The notes under the pieces are model-generated. The model did no database searches. It saw only the letters and a program-made list of their open reading frames with translations, and was not told where the DNA came from. Positions 62,454 through 64,000 of a stretch of 64,000 nt of DNA are shown here, in pieces; the stretch's first letter is position 1; each line of letters starts with the position of its first letter. The position numbers and the translations under genes were made by a program. This DNA comes from Prevotellaceae bacterium UBA6417 (lineage in GTDB: Bacteria; Bacteroidota; Bacteroidia; Bacteroidales; Bacteroidaceae): positions 12,372 to 76,371 of the forward strand of contig DJPH01000044.1 of assembly GCA_002439755.1 (NCBI GenBank), written 5' to 3'.

Positions 62454-63308
62454 ATGGCCATAAGCGTATCCATGCAGGCATTGATATCAGGTGAGACAGT
62501 TGCAGGTTCGAGGTTGAGTAAAGGGATGCTTACAGAACTCATGAATGAAGGACTGTTGCAGATCATTATACATGGTTCAAGAAAATCATATCGTGCCCGT
62601 GATATTGAAGCATTGAAAAGGTTTCTCATTGATAAAGATGAGAACTACAGAATTCTGGAAGTCGAAGAATATGATTCACGTTTCTCGATGGCCACTGACA
62701 CTGGTAATTCCAAACTTCTCATGGTGCGCTCCTGTCCGGGATTCCCCGTGAACAGCTATGAGCCTATTGAGTGTTCATTGAGCGATAAGCAATTTGTGGT
62801 CAATCCTCAAGAAGGGAGTTTTGTGTTTGTTACAGATTGGGAGACATTTACGATTCCTGATGATGTGATAGTCATAGGTATAGAGAATATGGAGAACTTT
62901 AGGATGATTCGCCGGCAAAGAAATTTCTTTGAAGAGTACCTGCATGGTCATAGATTACCACAAAAGGCTCTGTTTGTATCTCGTTATCCACAGTCTAATG
63001 ACCTGCGGAAGTGGCTCACATCTATTTCCAACAAATATCTTCACTTTGGCGACTTTGATTTAGCAGGTATTCATATATTCCTGTCAGAGTTTCAAAAATA
63101 TTTAGGCGAAGAACGAACACACTTTTTGATCCCAGATGATATTTCATCTCGATTGAAACAAGGTTCTGCAAAGCGGTATGACGAGCAGTACTTTCGTTTT
63201 AAAGAAATCAATACTGGCATCAAAGAACTTCAACAGTTGATTAATCTGATTAACAGAGAGCGCAAAGGATATGACCAAGAAGGATATATTAAATCGATTC
63301 AAGATTAG
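62454..63308 (+). CDS. jetD: Wadjet JetD/MksG-like Toprim nuclease
   Basis: A 284-residue protein starting 9 bases after jetC. Residues about 20-60 look like a winged-helix DNA-binding segment (LSKGMLTELMNEGLLQ). The C-terminal half holds a Toprim-like core: VIVIGIENMENF with the expected acidic residue Glu (about 143), and HFGDFDLAGIHIF with the Asp pair (about 200-202). JetD proteins use this topoisomerase VI-like site to cut plasmid DNA. It is shorter than the roughly 380-400-residue JetD of the best-studied system, mostly at the N-terminus. The Toprim motifs and context make the role likely; the subtype is undetermined. Confidence 0.8.
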   Translation: MAISVSMQALISGETVAGSRLSKGMLTELMNEGLLQIIIHGSRKSYRARDIEALKRFLIDKDENYRILEVEEYDSRFSMATDTGNSKLLMVRSCPGFPVNSYEPIECSLSDKQFVVNPQEGSFVFVTDWETFTIPDDVIVIGIENMENFRMIRRQRNFFEEYLHGHRLPQKALFVSRYPQSNDLRKWLTSISNKYLHFGDFDLAGIHIFLSEFQKYLGEERTHFLIPDDISSRLKQGSAKRYDEQYFRFKEINTGIKELQQLINLINRERKGYDQEGYIKSIQD

Positions 63309-63317
63309 TTTTCATTG

Positions 63318-63454
63318 CTGTCCGATAAAACCATTTTGAACCAGGTAAAAAAATTAGGGCTGCACCTATTGCAGGAGTCAGCCCATTATAGTTACTTTGC
63401 TTTTGCTATAAAACATAGCTAACCATGGGCTAAAGTAGTCATTTTAGCGGACAG
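63318..63454. repeat. Inverted pair at the left end of the IS4-like element
   Basis: CTGTCCGATAAAA (63318-63330) and TTTTAGCGGACAG (63442-63454) are inverted copies with one mismatch. The outer copy is a plausible left end of the insertion sequence. The inner copy lies in the first codons of the transposase frame, so the similarity may reflect a transposase-binding site. Confidence 0.5.
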
Positions 63455-64000
63455 CCGCTCTATTGTCAGGTAATAAAATTGATTGACAAGTCAAAAGTCC
63501 TTCAGTTCTTCAAGTCAGCCGAGAGAAAGGCTCGGAACGTTATGTCAAACGCTTCAATGGATGGGTTCATCTTGTGGTGATGCTTTATGCAATCATCATG
63601 CGCTTTGATTCGCTGCGCGAGATAACGGCGTCCTTATTGGCGGAAAGTCGAAAACTGCAGCACCTTGGCATCAATTTCAAAATAGGACGCAGTATTCTTG
63701 CCAATGCCGATGCAAGGCGTCCCGAATCGGTTTTTGAGGCTGTTTACAGGGATTTATACGGCCGTTACAGACAAGTTCTTTCCTCGGACAGCCGGAGCAA
63801 CAAGACACCGAAATGGATGAAACGGCTGCAGATTATAGATTCAACCACCATCACACTCTTTTCAAACCTATTGTTCAAAGGCGTAGGACGCCATCCCAAA
63901 AGCGGAAAGAAGAAAGGCGGTATCAAGGTTCATACGGTCATAAATGCCAACGAGGGAGTGCCATCGGACATAAAGTTACGTGAGTTCGATGAAATCAGAA
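63442..64000 (+). pseudogene. IS4-family transposase, frameshifted near the N-terminus and cut by the window end
   Basis: From 63442 one frame reads FSGQPLYCQVIKLIDKSKVLQ, the usual N-terminal start of this transposase group. At about 63505-63525 the match moves to another frame, which reads SREKGSERYVKRFNGW and stays open to 64000. An 8-base net change near 63507 would explain the shift. The DDE core begins with LQIIDSTTITLFSN, holding the first catalytic Asp, then GVGRHPKSGKKKGG. The element is probably inactive unless the shift is a sequencing error or is bypassed. Confidence 0.72.

Larger units (their letters stand above)
63318..64000 (+). mobile_element. IS4-like insertion sequence, right part outside the window
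   Basis: The region begins 10 bases after jetD with a candidate terminal repeat and contains an IS4-family transposase frame that continues past the window end. A stem of GGGCTG and CAGCCC-like sequence (about 63357-63394) lies in its 5' untranslated part. Its right end and target duplication cannot be seen. Confidence 0.75.

Overview
The window looks like a chromosomal segment of a Bacteroidales bacterium, most likely Prevotellaceae or a close relative. The reasons are the repeated Bacteroidetes-type promoter core (TTG or TTTG, about 20 bases, then TAnnTTTG), a pyrophosphate-dependent phosphofructokinase, the LL-diaminopimelate aminotransferase route, a type III glutamine synthetase, a fused CcsBA cytochrome c maturation protein, and many Bacteroidetes-specific families (DUF4296, DUF1599, DUF5063, DUF5723, BT_3928-like). 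No rRNA, tRNA or CRISPR array was seen. Most of the window is ordinary, densely packed housekeeping DNA.

Layout. Bases 1-11000, nearly all minus strand: a truncated membrane-anchored AraC-type regulator, a large secreted GH2 beta-galactosidase with a C-terminal F5/8-type domain, rarA, an unassigned secreted barrel protein, a membrane-anchored GH25 lysozyme and pfp. dnaG (11134-13146) runs the other way. Bases 13319-22784 form a nine-gene minus-strand block: ileS, a DksA-like gene, lspA, a DUF4296 lipoprotein, DUF1599, a DoxX/MauE-like protein, tpiA, a SPOR protein and folE. An MFS transporter, panB and a HAD phosphatase follow (22921-25706). A plus-strand run (26066-32846) encodes an outer-membrane barrel, an imelysin lipoprotein, a di-heme oxidoreductase and CcsBA, and reads like an iron or electron-transfer module. 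rsmG and an MBL hydrolase come next, then a repeat-rich gap at 34254-34500. Bases 34501-49808 hold rlmI-like, a 3'-5' exonuclease, DUF5063, mltG, malQ, a second GH25, a GH110-like beta-helix protein, a YitT-like/cytidylate-kinase-like fusion, a DUF5723 barrel with a partner lipoprotein, a zinc-ribbon coiled coil and Nif3. Bases 50192-56687 carry aguA-aguB (putrescine synthesis), dapF-dapL (lysine and meso-DAP) and glnN.

The accessory part begins after the glnN terminator at 56750. A 26-codon remnant of an XRE-type regulator precedes four tightly coupled genes (57064-63308) with the architecture of a Wadjet/MksBEFG defence operon: two small kleisin/KITE-like subunits, a 1216-residue SMC ATPase and a short Toprim nuclease. 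They are visibly richer in A+T than the neighbouring genes. An IS4-like transposase, frameshifted near its N-terminus, follows directly and runs off the end. This operon is the most interesting system here. Its proteins fit the known Wadjet layout, but its subtype cannot be settled from sequence alone.

Start codons were moved inward from the longest reading frame where a signal peptide, family similarity, gene overlap or promoter position supported it; each such case is noted. Promoter calls rest on matches to the Bacteroidetes consensus and are predictions.
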